Part shown: positions 12,620-25,289 of the stretch, piece by piece
How the letters are laid out: every line of letters starts with the position of its first letter
How positions within the stretch are numbered: the stretch's first letter is position 1
NCBI GenBank assembly: GCA_037951165.1
Contig: JBBDHG010000098.1
Coordinates: 2,711,501 to 2,775,500, forward strand
DNA from: Lophius americanus
Lineage: Eukaryota; Chordata; Actinopteri; Lophiiformes; Lophiidae
Length of the DNA stretch: 64,000 nucleotides
Direction: 5' to 3'
Made by a program: the position numbers and the translations under genes
Notes under the pieces: generated by a model
Database searches by the model: none
What the model was told of the DNA's origin: nothing
The model's input: the letters and a program-made list of their open reading frames with translations, nothing else

Positions 12620-15085
12620 TATGTGTTTCACAGCATTTAATAATAATAAAATATATAACAATAAGCCTTTTGCAGTAGTGACATCAGACTGTGGCTATTG
12701 CTGCATTTGTTCATTTGATTCCTTCAATATTTCTATGGGGCTGGAACTAGGGGTTCAGTGAGCTGAACAGAGACGCAGAAGTGGAAGGTGCAGGAGACGA
12801 CTTACAACAGCTTATTTGAGAGATACTGAGAGAATTCGCTAGAGTTTTTGATAAAATTTGGAGGTTGGCAATAATTGAGACATTAATGGAGAATAAATCT
12901 AGGGTACTATCGTGCCTTAGCAGAAGTTTAATCTCTCTGGGCGTTTTTTCTATTATTGAAATAAGTTGGTAATATAGTGAATTTTTCCTCCTACAGCAGA
13001 AGAAGCAGGCTGCTATTTTTCTCATGATGTCACCTGATGTTCCATTATGGTATCCTCTATCTCTGATTTAGACAATCATGATTTACAAACCTTACTTTCA
13101 ATGATAACACTGAGTTAATTCTGAGTAGGTTAAGCTTCCATAGAAGTACAGCACTTCTCCCACAGTTTATTTCATGAGGGCAGGTTTGGGCTTGGCTCTA
13201 CAATGTTCATTCTAGCACAAGAATCACTTTACAAAATGGTCAGAAGAGCAAAGAAATGATGAGAGTGGCATCAAGGCTGAGGTCAGCTTTCCAGATGAAG
13301 TCACATTATATCAATATTGTTTAGGATAGGGGGAAAAAAGAGGTGCTTGGTGACCTTCTGCCTACCCTGCATAAATACACTCCACCACTTTCACCAGTTG
13401 ACTAATGTTTTGCTCCATTTTCTTGAAGAATCAGAATGAGTCCACTTGACAGAGGCATCCAATAGCTCACAGAGAGTGATTCTGAAAAGGACTGAGGTTA
13501 CTCACATCCTCCTGGATTCATCCTGTATAACAAGCCCTTGTCTCAATATGTATTCCTAAGCAGTTGCTCTAACTACATACAGATCTAGTAGAGCAGGATT
13601 CAGGTTTTTCTGATCCCTCTGAGGCTGGGTTAGGGTGAGAATCAGTATCAGGCCACAGTTCAGGGTACCCTGACTTTTTAAGAGAGGAGTAACTTAAGAC
13701 ACGAATACAAAATAGGGGTGCTCTCTTCCAGAATAGGAAAAAATAAAAAATAGACGAATTGGAGTTATCTTCTTCATCAACCCATTTTGATGTCTGTTCG
13801 TCCTCTTTATTTGTGCTGCATCTCCGTTAAATCTCTATAACCCCTGGGCCCTCGATCAACAACAAAAAAACACTAATTTGCAGATTAATGAAACAATCGA
13901 CTCCTATCAAACCATCACAGGCCTGTATGTCAGAGGCACAAAGTGATGAGACAATTCTCACTCTGACTCTTGTGACGGCCCCGCTGCTCTGACAGAACCT
14001 TCTACGTGTTTGCAGGTCGCTGGTAAGTGGAGCTGATAAGCAACCCTGTCCACACCTGGCCAGTTCTCAAGAGCGCTTAAGCCCAGGACATAACATGCCC
14101 CATTTACACAACACTGTTTTAGCTAAAAAGAAAAAAATATTCTGTGTTCATTGACTCTCTGATGGCCAGAGTAACCTCATCATGTGAGGCGGGGGATTCA
14201 TAGCTCCCTCGGGCACAAGACCATTAATAAATCCAATAGTGTGTGAGGCTATGTTATTTAGAAGGTTGTAGTGAGCTGGTGTTTCAGATTCAAGTTTGGA
14301 CATTTTTCCTTATATATGTGATGAAACTTGATTTCCTAATCATCTAGTCATTGATTCAGTCATCTGCCAAAATCATTTAAATTTAAATATCTTTAAAGGC
14401 TTTTCCGGGTCAAATCTGATATATATGATTAATCTGGATGAAATGAAGAGATTTACATTGTGATTAATTAACACAAAGCGTGTTTATTAACTAGATAATG
14501 TTGAATGTTCCTAAAACATGGAGACAAATAATTTACAGTCAGACCTGTATTGCGTACTTCCTGTGGGATGAAGACAGAGCAACCAAAGAGAATCCATAAA
14601 GACATGGAAAGACCTGCAAACTCCACATTGCACCACATTCCACCTGATCCCAACATTACAAAAACAATACATAAAAACATTTATTTCTATCATGTCATCA
14701 AGACCAAGTAACGGGTGTTGGTAAGTTGAGAAACCAGCCTTTACAAGCAGCGATCGTGAAATGAAGTGATGATCCGTTTTAATTAGCTGTTGTCTGCAGC
14801 CCTGGTCTTCTCTGCATGATGGAAAGTTGTTCTCCTAGGATCAATAGGGATCTAAACAACAGACACCAACAAGTGGCCTCTTAATCAACACTTGCTCTGC
14901 TTTGAAACTGAGGAACAGACAGAAAGCAGGGACAGGAAGGCTGTTTGGGAAAGAAGACACTGTCAGCCCGCTTTATTGGCATCTGGTCAGTTCATTATTC
15001 ATCTAGTCAATAGGTGTTCCACTTCTTTCTTTTTACGTCACCTATTGTTGAACCCGGCACCTTTGACCTGATCAGTGAATCAATA
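12620..15085. other. Intergenic DNA, nothing recognised
   Basis: No domain-bearing frame, RNA gene or clear repeat. Confidence 0.5.
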
Positions 15086-15089
15086 TTAA

Positions 15090-15790
15090 AGGAAACCATT
15101 CTACAATATTTAATTGGATAATCAAGAAATAACCTCTGTGGTTTTTCCAAACAGCCATCCTCAGTCCAGATCCTTGAACTGCCATCACTCTGAGTAAATG
15201 TACTCCATTTAGCAACCCCCGAACACTGCAACCCAGCGCTTCTGATATCGGGGGATCAGTCTTTGACATCGCTGTAATGGAATTTTGGCCCATTCTTCTT
15301 TGCGGAAATGCTTTAGTGAAGCCCCATTAGAAGGTTTGTGAGGTTGAACTAATCTCTTCAGGTCTAAAAAAGCATCTCAAACGGTTTAAATCTCAAATTT
15401 GATTTGTTTTTGTCCATTCAGAAGTCACCAGTCCTCTGCTTGCAATCAATATCATTGCCATACATTCTCCTTCAGAAATGTATGGTATGGAGCAAAATTC
15501 ACATGTGCCTTAATTAAGGCAAGTCTTCCGGATTCTGAAGCCGAAGAGCATTAAAATATTACACACACAATGTTTGACTGTAGGTCCGATGCTGCTTAAG
15601 TGGAATACTGTGCTTGATTTAAACCCGATGTAATAGGTCTGAACAGTTAGCATGGTCTTTCTCCTCGCCACTCTCCCGTGGACGCCAATGTCTGGATGGA
15701 TTGCCCATTGTCTATCTAATGGTGGACTCATGAACTCTGAACTTTCATCACAACCAGCACGACTGGTTGTGATGCTGCATCCAGTTATTA
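15090..15790 (-). mobile_element. Tc1-like transposon relic
   Basis: Degraded minus-strand Tc1-type element. Recognisable + strand phrases in order are 'ATGGAATTTTGGCCCATTCT', 'CTTTGCGGAAATGCTTTAGT', 'ACATTCTCCTTCAG', 'AATGTTTGACTGTAGGT', 'GTGCTTGATTTAAACCCGAT', 'CTCTCCCGTGGACGCCAATG' and 'GGTGGACTCATGAACTC'. These occur in this order in intact fish copies, so the insertion was collinear and then decayed. No usable reading frame remains. Confidence 0.7.
15747..15773. repeat. Perfect 11-bp-stem hairpin inside the Tc1 relic
   Basis: ATCACAACCAG, 5-nt spacer CACGA, CTGGTTGTGAT. The arms are exactly complementary. The spacing does not fit a Tc1 terminal repeat, so I read it as a local inverted duplication. 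Confidence 0.92.
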
Positions 15791-15799
15791 ATACAATTT

Positions 15800-18700
15800 G
15801 GTACTTTGATTTAATTTGGGGGAAAATAATACTTATATTTTACACAAACGGAGTTGGTATTAGAAAACCCTTTTGCTTGAATACATAAAATTTAAATTTG
15901 TATTTTGTGTTTACTCAGGTTGCTTTTGTTTTATGTAGATTTTTTTTTTTGAAGATACAACATGGTACAGGATGAGATGCACACCATAATAGAGGAAACC
16001 AGGAGGGGGTCCAATACGTCTTTGCAGCACCCCTGAAGTGGTGCAAAGACGTTGTTGATATTCATGTTGATATTCATAAAATTCGATGTAGTCTCCTACC
16101 TGTTAAGGATTTCTAAAGCTTTGAGGAACCTCATGTTCTGAATTGGAAGTGGGGATCCATTCGTCCTTGCTACCATATATTGTCTTCCATCATTTACATC
16201 CGAGTGTACTGACTGTACTAACCTACAACAGTGTTATCATTATTACTGCTGATTTGATCATCGGCATATTAAACCCCCTAGTTGTACGTGTGTCAATGTC
16301 AAAGCCGTAGTAGGAAACTTAAATCTAACTCAGAATATTGATGAAGTAACACCTTGTTTAGGCAAAAACATTCTATTACACTTTGACCCATATATACTGT
16401 TTACAAACAATGTATATGTATTCCAGATTAATTAGAGCAGGCGGGGGCAAATTTTAAAAATGTGCACTAATGGTCCACCACACTATTTGTGATGAACTCT
16501 GCTATGAACTTGGTGTGAAGAACTTATCTTTCTAAGTTGATAATAGAGAGAGGCAGCAATGCCAGAGCACTTTATTCGACTTTTAAGCTCTGGTATAATC
16601 TGTGACCCTCAAAATCACTCCTCTCCTGCATTCTTGATGTCTTTTATTAGAGCCGACATTGTTATGAATTGTCAACACACAAAATTTTGGATAGTCAATC
16701 TCTGAAGAAAAAAGGGCATACTGTCAAATTTCAACATGATTTTCAGACTCAGAAGATTGAATCAGAGTTTAAGAACCCTGACCCGGTCCCTTCAACACTT
16801 TTTAAAAGAGTTAAAGAATCATCACTTATAAATTGATTTTTTCTTTTCCCTCATCCCTTGGAAATAGCATTTGTAAAACATTTACTAAAAAAGTCTAACC
16901 TTGAAAGTAAAGTTGTAAGTAATCACAGACATTCACCAAATCTTTCTTTGGTGAATACTGAACTTGAAAAAGTTGTGTTTTTTTTTTTTAACCAAAGCAA
17001 TAGTTTTCTGATTGAAAACACCAACTTTGAATGTTCCTGTTGAGTTTTAAGGTTTACATCAGTGCAGAGGAAACAACCCGTTACGATTCTGAGTCATCTC
17101 AGAGTTGATACGGATTCTAATGAGGTGTAAGTGCTGATCGTCTGGTATCAGTGCTGTGTTTGACACCACTGACCTAAAATATTTTTGGATTACCTCGAGA
17201 ACGGGGTTGGGCTCTCTTCTTTCTGTTTCTACATCTCAAGGAAAAATTCTTTGAGACAATAAATCGGACATCATGTGTCTGGACAATATTATTTGCTTTT
17301 TGGTGTTGCCTAGGGACGCTGTCCTGGTCCACTTCTTTTTTCTCTGTATATGCTCCATTATTTGATTTCATCCAACAATATAATCTTAATTTCATGCCGA
17401 CAACATACATGTTTTTCACTTCAGCTCGACAATCATTTGGGTCCGCCTCACGTGATAAAATCATGCGTTTAGCATGAAACAAGGACCACATTAAATTGTT
17501 CGTTTTTGGTCAGTGGAAAAATGCCAGATATTTTGGTCTTTTCTAATTGAACACCATGTCAGTCCTCGATTTTTTATGAAGCTTCACTGTCAAAATTCCA
17601 ACACAAGTGAGTATATTTACATATAGTGTACTTAGTCACATATATATCTAGATGCATACCTGCATATATATTTATATACAGTGTCCTCCAGATTAAAAAT
17701 GAATGATTAAAATGAAATGAAAAAATGTGTTTATTGCCTTCACTCATTATCTCCACTTTATTACTAACAAAAATTATAAAATTAAAAGATACATTCCATT
17801 CTTAACATAAATCAAGTATTTTTCACTAAAATCGGTTTATTTATATTGTGTATATACATTATTTTTAGGTCCACCTGTTTGAGTAGGAACTCAGGTGCAA
17901 CAGCCCTGATTCTCTTTGATGTTCTTCACAATGGGAAAACACAGAGTCATTACAATTCAAAATGCCGAATTTTGAAAAATGAGTTAGATCAATAAATAAA
18001 AAGTTTAAAGAGATTGGAGGTGTCAAAAGTAAGCTTGGAAGATGTCCTGTTTGCAAACTGACCCCATCCGCTGTTAGGAGGATGGTTTGACATGCAGAAT
18101 GTTTTCCAAGTCTAACAGCAAGAGAATTCCTGGGAACGATACAGGAAGTTTGGCATCATCACCACTATATTTCAAAATCGCAGTAATATACATTTGAGAC
18201 AAAATATATAGAAATTTAGTGTAAGACAAAGTTATTATGGTACTTTGTCTTAATGCAGAGAAAAAGGATTCCCAGGGTGGTTCACATACACTGGGTGTTT
18301 TTCTTTTTACCCTTAGCTTACAATTAGTCTCTTCAACCTTTTATCCTGTTCAGTTCGGTATTGAATACTGTGTTTTATTTTTTTATTTTCCACTAGAAGC
18401 GACCCTGCATGCAATATATTACATATACTGATGTTAAACTATTGATTGTTTATGGGGACCTATTTTGAGAAAAATCAGAAGCTGAGACAGAAAAATATGT
18501 TACATTTTCTGTCTATTTATGAATTGGCGGCGGCAGTGCTTTGTTTCGTTTTTCTGGGGTTGTTTTATCTGTGGATTACATCTCCAAGGATCTTTTTTAT
18601 ATAGGATCACCATTAGCTTTGCCTTAAAGCAAAGTTAGTCCAGTATTAAATGCATACAACATCAGTAGGAACCACATTAACCCACTTAACCGTCTGTAAT

Positions 18701-18930
18701 GATCAATAATAGTCATAGCTCATATCTATTCCTTTTTATCACACACAGCTAACGGACCACCATAATGAGGTGTAGAATATTAATACTAACTGTAATGTCC
18801 TGTTCCAGAGATGGGAAACTATTTCTGGCTTATATTTTTATTGAAAACTGCAATCCAAGTTGAGATTTGATAGAATTTGAGGTGGTGTCTTGGCTCACAG
18901 TGGCACATTTCCCTCCATTTTGTATAAAGA
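15800..18930. other. Intergenic DNA, AT-rich, nothing recognised
   Basis: The only structured item is a 10-bp inverted repeat, CGTCTTTGCA (16,017-16,026) with TGCAAAGACG (16,042-16,051), followed by a short direct repeat of TTGATATTCATG. No gene signal. Confidence 0.5.
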
Positions 18931-18937
18931 TAATCCC

Positions 18938-18979
18938 TCCCTTTCTCTCTCCCTCTCTCTCATTCTCTCTCTCTCTGTG
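18938..18979. repeat. CT-rich microsatellite
   Basis: A pyrimidine tract of CTCTCTCCCT-type units about 40 bp long, interrupted by CATT. Low complexity only. Confidence 0.85.
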
Positions 18980-19652
18980 TTTTTTACTACATTGTCTTTG
19001 AGAACAGGCAATGATATTGAAAAATATGTCGGAGAAAGAAATATCCCATCATCAGTGAAGGAAGAACTATACTCACAGGTATTAAATTGACTATTCATTT
19101 CTGTTTATGTAAAAACGACAACCACAAATCCAATACAAACATCCCATTCTAAGCGCCACAGTTTGACCGTCAGCTGATGCCCGGCTCCGCAATCAGGGAT
19201 TGGCGGTGAGAGATTAAAAGATATTTTCCTCTTCAGGCGGAGTAAATTGGTTTTGGATTAAGGCTGATTGATTGCTGCTGAGGTATACAGCAGACTGTTT
19301 CAACATGCTCAGTTCAGAACACACATAATATCAGACCCAGATACTCAAGGAAATCACACCGGAGGGAATCGATAGATATTATGTAGCATTGCATTGTTCA
19401 AGGTTATCATTAATGGCCTGCAGAAATAGTATTCAAAAGCTCAACAGACGATGCTGAAGGGGTTTGCATGTAAGTTTGAGATACAGACAGTGAGAGCTTG
19501 TTCGACAGAATGGCCAACGTTTGTATGTGTGTGTGTTTAATAAAATTTTATTTTTGTCTACTTTTCTTCCGTTTAGACGCCATTCTTATTAGTTTTTTAA
19601 ATTAATAACAATAATAATGTTCTGTAATAATCTTCCTCTACCAGCTCTTTCC

Positions 19653-19805
19653 TTTAGGGGTCGCTACAGCAGATCACCTCATTCGGCATATTGATTTGTC
19701 GTACGTTTTACATCGGAGGCCCTTCCTGACACAAACCTCCCCATTTATCTGGCCTTGGCTCCGGCACTAGAGGTGCGCTGACTTTTGACCCCTATGTGGC
19801 TGGGT
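19653..19805 (-). mobile_element. RTE-type LINE 5' end, minus-strand copy (left arm of an inverted pair)
   Basis: Read on the minus strand this is the start region of the element whose longer plus-strand copy begins at 19,886. Shared words include 'AGGGGTCAAAAG', 'CTCTAGTGCCG' (CTTCTAGTGCCG in the other arm) and the 'CAGGAAGGGCCTCCGATG' / 'CAGAATGGCATCTGATG' pair. The two arms run in opposite directions around an 80-bp TAA-rich spacer, so the locus could fold into a long imperfect hairpin. Confidence 0.75.
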
Positions 19806-19885
19806 AATGTTCAGTAATAATAATAATAATAATTATAGTAATAATAATAATTCTTACTGTTTATTATCAAAAAGATTTAGCTACG

Positions 19886-20512
19886 AAGGGGTCAAAAGGC
19901 AGTTTACTTCTAGTGCCGTTCCCAATCTCACATAAGTAGGCCGGGTTGCGCCAGAATGGCATCTGATGTAAAATCTACGCCAAATCAACAAGTGGAACAC
20001 GAAATTTCTATTTTCCAAACCGGATCGGTGAGGGCCTGGGTTAACATTCACCGCCACTGACATTGTTTAATCGCAGGGTTCCTGGGAAAAATTTGCTACT
20101 GTTGGTCGAAGAAAAAAGCCGATTAAGAGGGGGTGGACATGCCTATCAACAGTGTGACACGAGGAAAGCCAGGAGTTGGGGAGTGAGATAACGAACTTTA
20201 AAAGTTGGCATGACGACAGATTAAGGTAGAGAGGAGATAGAGACCTGGTGGAAAGGCAGTAGGGCCAGAAGCATTGGAGAGGGATACAAACGTTTTATCC
20301 TGGGGTGGATGGGAGTATAAATGGGATAGGGGTGATCCTGAAGGAGTATGTGAGGAGTGTTCTGGAGGTGAAAAGAGTGTCAGACCGTCATGAGTTTGAA
20401 AAATAGAAATTGAAAGTGTGATGATGAACAGGTGGAGACAGAGGAGATGAAGAGGTAATGGGCAGGTAGGTTATTAAGTACAGGCACCTGGAAGAACAGA
20501 TGGTGGTTTACT
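19886..20512 (+). mobile_element. RTE-type LINE 5' fragment with endonuclease remnant
   Basis: Plus-strand remnant of a fish non-LTR element that I place in the RTE group. It has the leader ('AGGGCCTGGGTTAACATTCA', 'CTACTGTTGGTCGAAGAA') followed by pieces of the endonuclease ORF: WKGSRARSIG, a gap, then VRSVLEVKRVSD. After about 20,425 the sequence jumps to 'GATGAAGAGGTAATGGGCAG' and 'GGAAGAACAGATGGTGGTTT', which lie much further along the endonuclease in intact copies, so an internal deletion is inferred. Several stops are present. The reverse transcriptase part of the same type of element occurs separately at 59,805-60,755. Confidence 0.75.
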
Positions 20513-20519
20513 TTATTGA

Positions 20520-21285
20520 TCTTAATTTGTTAATTATAATAACTCTATAAGAAGTTTAAGAGCAAATAACGGAGAGAGATATTGGAAGCGGTTGCAGAAA
20601 AGACTTTAGAATGGAACGGAAAGTTTGGAAGCCACAAGTGAGCCAAAGAATTGAACATTTTTCTTTATAAAGCAATGCTAAATCAAATGTGTGTGTTTGA
20701 TTGTGGGAGGAGGGCGCAGGGTGAGGTAGAAACCAAAGGATTATGTGAGCTCATGCCTCTTTTACTGTTTGCCCCTCCTCCCATCCAGTTTTTCTCGACA
20801 TCCTGGTTGTTGAAAATCCAGTTTCTAAATGTTATTCAATGTGACGTTGATGGAAGGACTAAAAAAAACAGAACTCATTTCTTAAGGCAGTGCAGCAATC
20901 GGCCAGTCTAGAGCATGCACACACACACCGGGGTTATCTGGTAATTCATCTTATAAAAACGGCAAGCGGCTGTGAGCATGTTTTAAATTGAATAACTCAA
21001 AAAGTACTCAAAACTCTACACCCTGAGATGATGCGCTCCACTGCACTGAAACATCAAGGATAAAGTTATCTACTGTATCTGATTCACGACTCATAATTCT
21101 CATCTGCTTTAATGAAATTAAAAGACAAATCCTGTGTGGATGGAAAGGTGCAGCTTCTCTTTCAGTGCTGTTCACATCCGTCGCCGGTCACTGTCTTTTC
21201 TCTCATGTGCTGAGAATGTCACCAGCGATCACCACAGTCCCAGCTTTCTGACTGCGCTGTTTTCATTTGATATTCTGTCTAAATG
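20520..21285. other. Intergenic DNA, nothing recognised
   Basis: No exon, RNA gene or further recognisable repeat. Confidence 0.45.
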
Positions 21286-21289
21286 AATA

Positions 21290-21545
21290 GGCATCTGAAT
21301 TAAGTAACCTCCATTAACTCCCGGTGGAGTAATAAGATGGGTCAATACTCTTTGGCCCAGCAACCAGTTAGATTTGGAATGCTCCCTTCTGACCTATTAC
21401 CAAAGGTGATCCTGCACATTTTTTAAGGAGAGATGGCTCTGGAATTTAGTTCTTCTACTTCTCTTTCTGCCAAAAGACAAAATTGGCCTGCAGGGGAGAG
21501 GAAAAGTTGTCATTAAAATTACGATATCCCTTGACCCCACTTGAA
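21290..21545. promoter_or_regulatory. Candidate conserved non-coding element upstream of lmo3
   Basis: Repeat-free and without open frames, with balanced base composition and clustered factor-site-like words: GAATTAAGTAA, CCATTAACT, CATTAAAATTA. This is the texture of conserved developmental enhancers, but conservation cannot be judged from one sequence, so this is inference only. Confidence 0.22.
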
Positions 21546-21648
21546 GGTCGTACCGGCAGCAATTACTGAGTGTGTCTTTAAGGAGAGGCGTTGCTGGTCG
21601 TTAGTGTAGATATTCCCATGGCTTACCACCCTGGGGGAGAATTCTGTG

Positions 21649-21656
21649 TGTATATG

Positions 21657-21691
<35 letters not shown>
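21649..21691. repeat. GT dinucleotide microsatellite
   Basis: About 43 bp of GT with one ATATG and one GCG interruption near its start, followed by a GAGAGG purine tract to about 21,730. Confidence 0.93.
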
Positions 21692-22296
21692 TGTGTGAAT
21701 GTGAAAGAGGGAGAGGGAGAGAAAGGGAGGTGGAGATACTGTAGGATTAGGGTGCAGTATCCACTCCTTAAACGCCTGGGCGGCCTGTGGACGATCCTCT
21801 GCAGCTGAAGAGTCCTGGTAAATGTCAATGTCCTCAATTGACGAGAATCTCTTAGGACAGGGATCTGAAATGTTGCAGAGGAGAAAAAACACATCTGGTT
21901 ATCATAACAGCTTGATATCAGCATTTGTATTTAAATGCAGCCAATTCATGAAAATATTTGCCAAAGCTGCTTTCAAATCTGTGAGGGGAAATCCTGCAAG
22001 TCTTTTCTGGAGTGTGCTTGGGACACATTTGAGAAAAAAAAGAGCTGCGTAATGTGTTGTACAGTCAGAAGAGATATCCACAGGAAATAAATAGTACGAT
22101 GCTTAAAATGATGGACAGTGAATCTAAAGGTCTTCGGTCTGAGTGTCAAACTCTTCTTTAATCACAAGGTGCATGATCTGGTGCGAAGTGAGAGTTTTTT
22201 ATTTTTGTTGGAGAGCTTTGGGTGCGACATGAATCAAATCAGTCAGATTGCCACGCCATTGGACTGAATTGTACCAAATGCATCCTTATTCAACAA

Positions 22297-22325
22297 AGGA
22301 GGAGGAGGAGGAGGAGGAGGAGGAA
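22297..22325. repeat. GGA trinucleotide microsatellite
   Basis: About nine AGG/GGA units in a row. All-purine strand; the Glu/Gly/Arg coding potential is incidental. Confidence 0.93.
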
Positions 22326-22329
22326 GAGT

Positions 22330-24320
22330 GTGAATGCTCCACATCCCTGCGGACGTATTTTTACCCAATTATGTGCATACATCAGCATGTAGAACATTGA
22401 AATGATCATCCTGAATAAACACTGATAGTATGTGAGTGGGTGAAAGTAATAATAGGAAAATATAAATTATATTTTGCTAAAGTGAAGACGACAAAATTGA
22501 AATAATTCTAATTTGATACTGCAGGAAAACAATTTCAGCACCCACAGGTATCACAACAAATCAGATTAATTACTTGTACAATAAATAATCACATAGAAAG
22601 TCATAGAAAGTCCTATTTGATATGGAGGATTTTTTTGGCAAATTATATGATGTGAGGACTTATTCAATCAAAAGAGAACCTCGTCCGCATGGCATCCCAC
22701 AAACTTAACAAGGCATGAACTCTTTCAGTGACAGAATATCACAGCATCAAATAGTTCAACTTGGTCACTGAACAGACCTTTTCAGAGACATAATTTTTTT
22801 AACAAATAATTTTAAATACTCACGATTATGATTTGAAGTGATTTTCAACCAAAGCTTGTCTGTGCAGTTTAAGTACAAGACACAGCATCCTGACTTCTAA
22901 TCTCCCAACACCATCATATTTAATGTTGTATGTTCTTCCAGACATCCACAATGTCAGAAACATACTTCAGGTTCAGGACAAGTAGTCACTCTCAAATTAA
23001 AGAGACATGAGGGTGCGCTGACATTTTGAAAAATCTCAAAATCAGAGAGAGCAAATTATTCAGGTATGTGCATTTTACCATCAGAGTTATCGGTCTTTAA
23101 AATATCAGGAAGAACTCTACACCATTGACCTTAGAACTGGTTTTTGTTGGTCAATGGTTCAATCGTTCTCCGTTGCCCGATGATGGAAATGTGCCCACTA
23201 TAAAACTCCTTACACCTCTTTCTAGGTCTGACTCTCCCGTGGGTGTACAGAAAGGCTTAAGTGTGTTTGAAATATGGCTACTGGGTGTGAAAATGAAACC
23301 TGCATTGGTCCGAAACCAGCCATGTAACTTGTTCCGCGGTACGCATCACTTGGCGCCAGGCAAAGGACAGAGCTAAGAGAGTTGAAAGTAGAAACCAGTG
23401 ACACCTAACATGTGACTATGTAAAATTTGTATATTTTCAAATTGGTTATGGAGCAGTGACAGCAGAGCTCACTGTTTGAGAAATGAATGATGTTCACATC
23501 GGATTCCTGTCTATCTGGTAACTGACAGATCTGATAACTAAGAAGGGCCTGATTAGGAATGAAGTTGGTTCATTGAATACACAAAGTAATAATAACTATA
23601 ATTATACTACTTTCCCTGGGTGCCTGGGGGTGGAGTGAATTATCTTGTCTCCAACTCTTTGTTCAACACAACGGAAGCTGGACAGATTGATGGATCAACC
23701 ATCATGTGTGACGATGGAGAAAGAGGTAAATACACAAATTAATCATTGGATTGCTGGTAGTTAAAAGCCATTCTACCCAAGATATCATCTGAAAGAAATC
23801 TCCGTCTGTGTTTGTTGTTGCGTTGAAAAGTGCTCATCATTCATGATTCCAGCTGGTTGACATACATGAACTAGCTTGTAAGCTAACATTTATATCATCC
23901 ATCTAATGCGGAATGTTAAACTTCAGCCAAACTTATCCTGCTTTTCATTTCAATTCAGTTTGTGTGGAAAGTGGTTGAAATTGATGTTAAAATCAGTTAC
24001 AAGCTTTAGAAAGTTACATTTCTAGATAAAATTATTGACAGTGATATTTACATATAAACATCAACAGACCCTGTTTTCACTCTCTGCTCCGACCCAGACA
24101 GAAATGGAAAGACTGAGACAATCGGAGCTCCACTTTGGGAGAAAATGTGACAGTGGTCATGAGGGGAAAGAAAGACAAAGACAGAAAAACGTGATGAAGG
24201 CTGAGACAGAGAGAGCAGGGACTGTCCACTGTGCACTGAGCTCCGTTTCACTAAGCCAGGCTTTTCTCAAATTAGTCTTTTCACTTGATTCGGTTCCACA
24301 AAGTATGTTTAACATTGTTT
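22330..24320. other. Intergenic DNA, nothing recognised
   Basis: AT-rich DNA without domain-bearing frames, RNA genes or clear repeats. Confidence 0.5.
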
Positions 24321-24324
24321 TAGT

Positions 24325-25285
24325 TCTTAAAAATATCGAGATATTGTGGAATCGTCATGGCCGCGTCTACCGGCACAGATCTTTCCCGTTAACACGGTAA
24401 CTCAAAAACTTTTTCATGGATGATTTTAAATTTTAGAACCACCTACAGCTTAGTGCGTAGAAGAGCTGGACCTATTTTGGAAAGGTCGGTTGCATAGTTC
24501 CATCATTAGAGTGAGTTTACTCACAAATGTTTTCTGCCATAATTTCTCAAGCATTGGTCCAATTAAATCCAAATTAGGTGCATATGAATCGATACTCGGA
24601 GATCTATGTAGTAAATGTTATATTTTACACTAGTTATTCAAATTTTACTCATTAGGGGGAGCGTTTTCCATGAAAAACACAGTTTTCTGAACATAACTCA
24701 AAAACCATTACGTGGATCATTTGCCGTTTTATCTGCAAAAGTTTTTGGGCCATATATTCTCAAGCATTGGTCCAATTTGTCCAGATTTGATGCATATGAA
24801 TCGACTCAAGGATATCTCTCTTATCCTTTATATCATATTTTACTCTATAGGTTCACTTTTTACTCTCTAGGGGGAGCTTTTTTTCCTCAAAAACACTTTT
24901 ACATATATATCTCAAAACATTATTTCATGGCTGCTTCTCAAACTTTACCTCCAAAAGTTTTATGGTAAAAATTTCTCAACCATTGATGTGATTAAGTCCA
25001 AATTTGGTGCATATGGATCGCCAAAAGGAGATCTATCTAATTAGCTAAATTTACCCATATTTTCATTGAATAGTTCATGTTTTACTCACTTTGGGGAGCT
25101 TTTTGACTTAAAATACCGTGGAAATAAGTTCACATTTAATATGAGGGGTTCAATAAGGGGGGTTGTTTGTACAACGAAGAGAATTGGGGAATTTTCTGGG
25201 ATATACCCTCGCTGATGGGGACGACAGCATAGGTTATGTTTCTGTCTTGTTAACATGTTGCTAGCAAACTTCTTGAACTGTGAAA
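24325..25285 (+). repeat. Modular unnamed dispersed repeat, copy A (tandem about 214-bp modules)
   Basis: A repeat with an internal tandem structure. The phrase CTCAAGCATTGGTCCAATT occurs at 24,546 and 24,759, with a diverged version at 24,975, so the module period is about 214 bp. Each module has ordered blocks: AACTCAAAAAC...ATGGATCATTT; CAAAAGTTTT; the CTCAAGCATTGG block; GGTGCATATGAATCG; and a TTTTACTCA...AGGGGGAGC block. The lead-in ('GGAATCGTCATGGCCGC', 'GTTAACACGGTAACTCAAAA') and the end ('GGGGTTGTTTGT', 'GACGACAGCATAGG') recur at 54.3 kb and 56.6-57.2 kb, which shows dispersal. I see no coding capacity and no terminal repeats. Confidence 0.7.
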
Positions 25286-25289
25286 CCAA

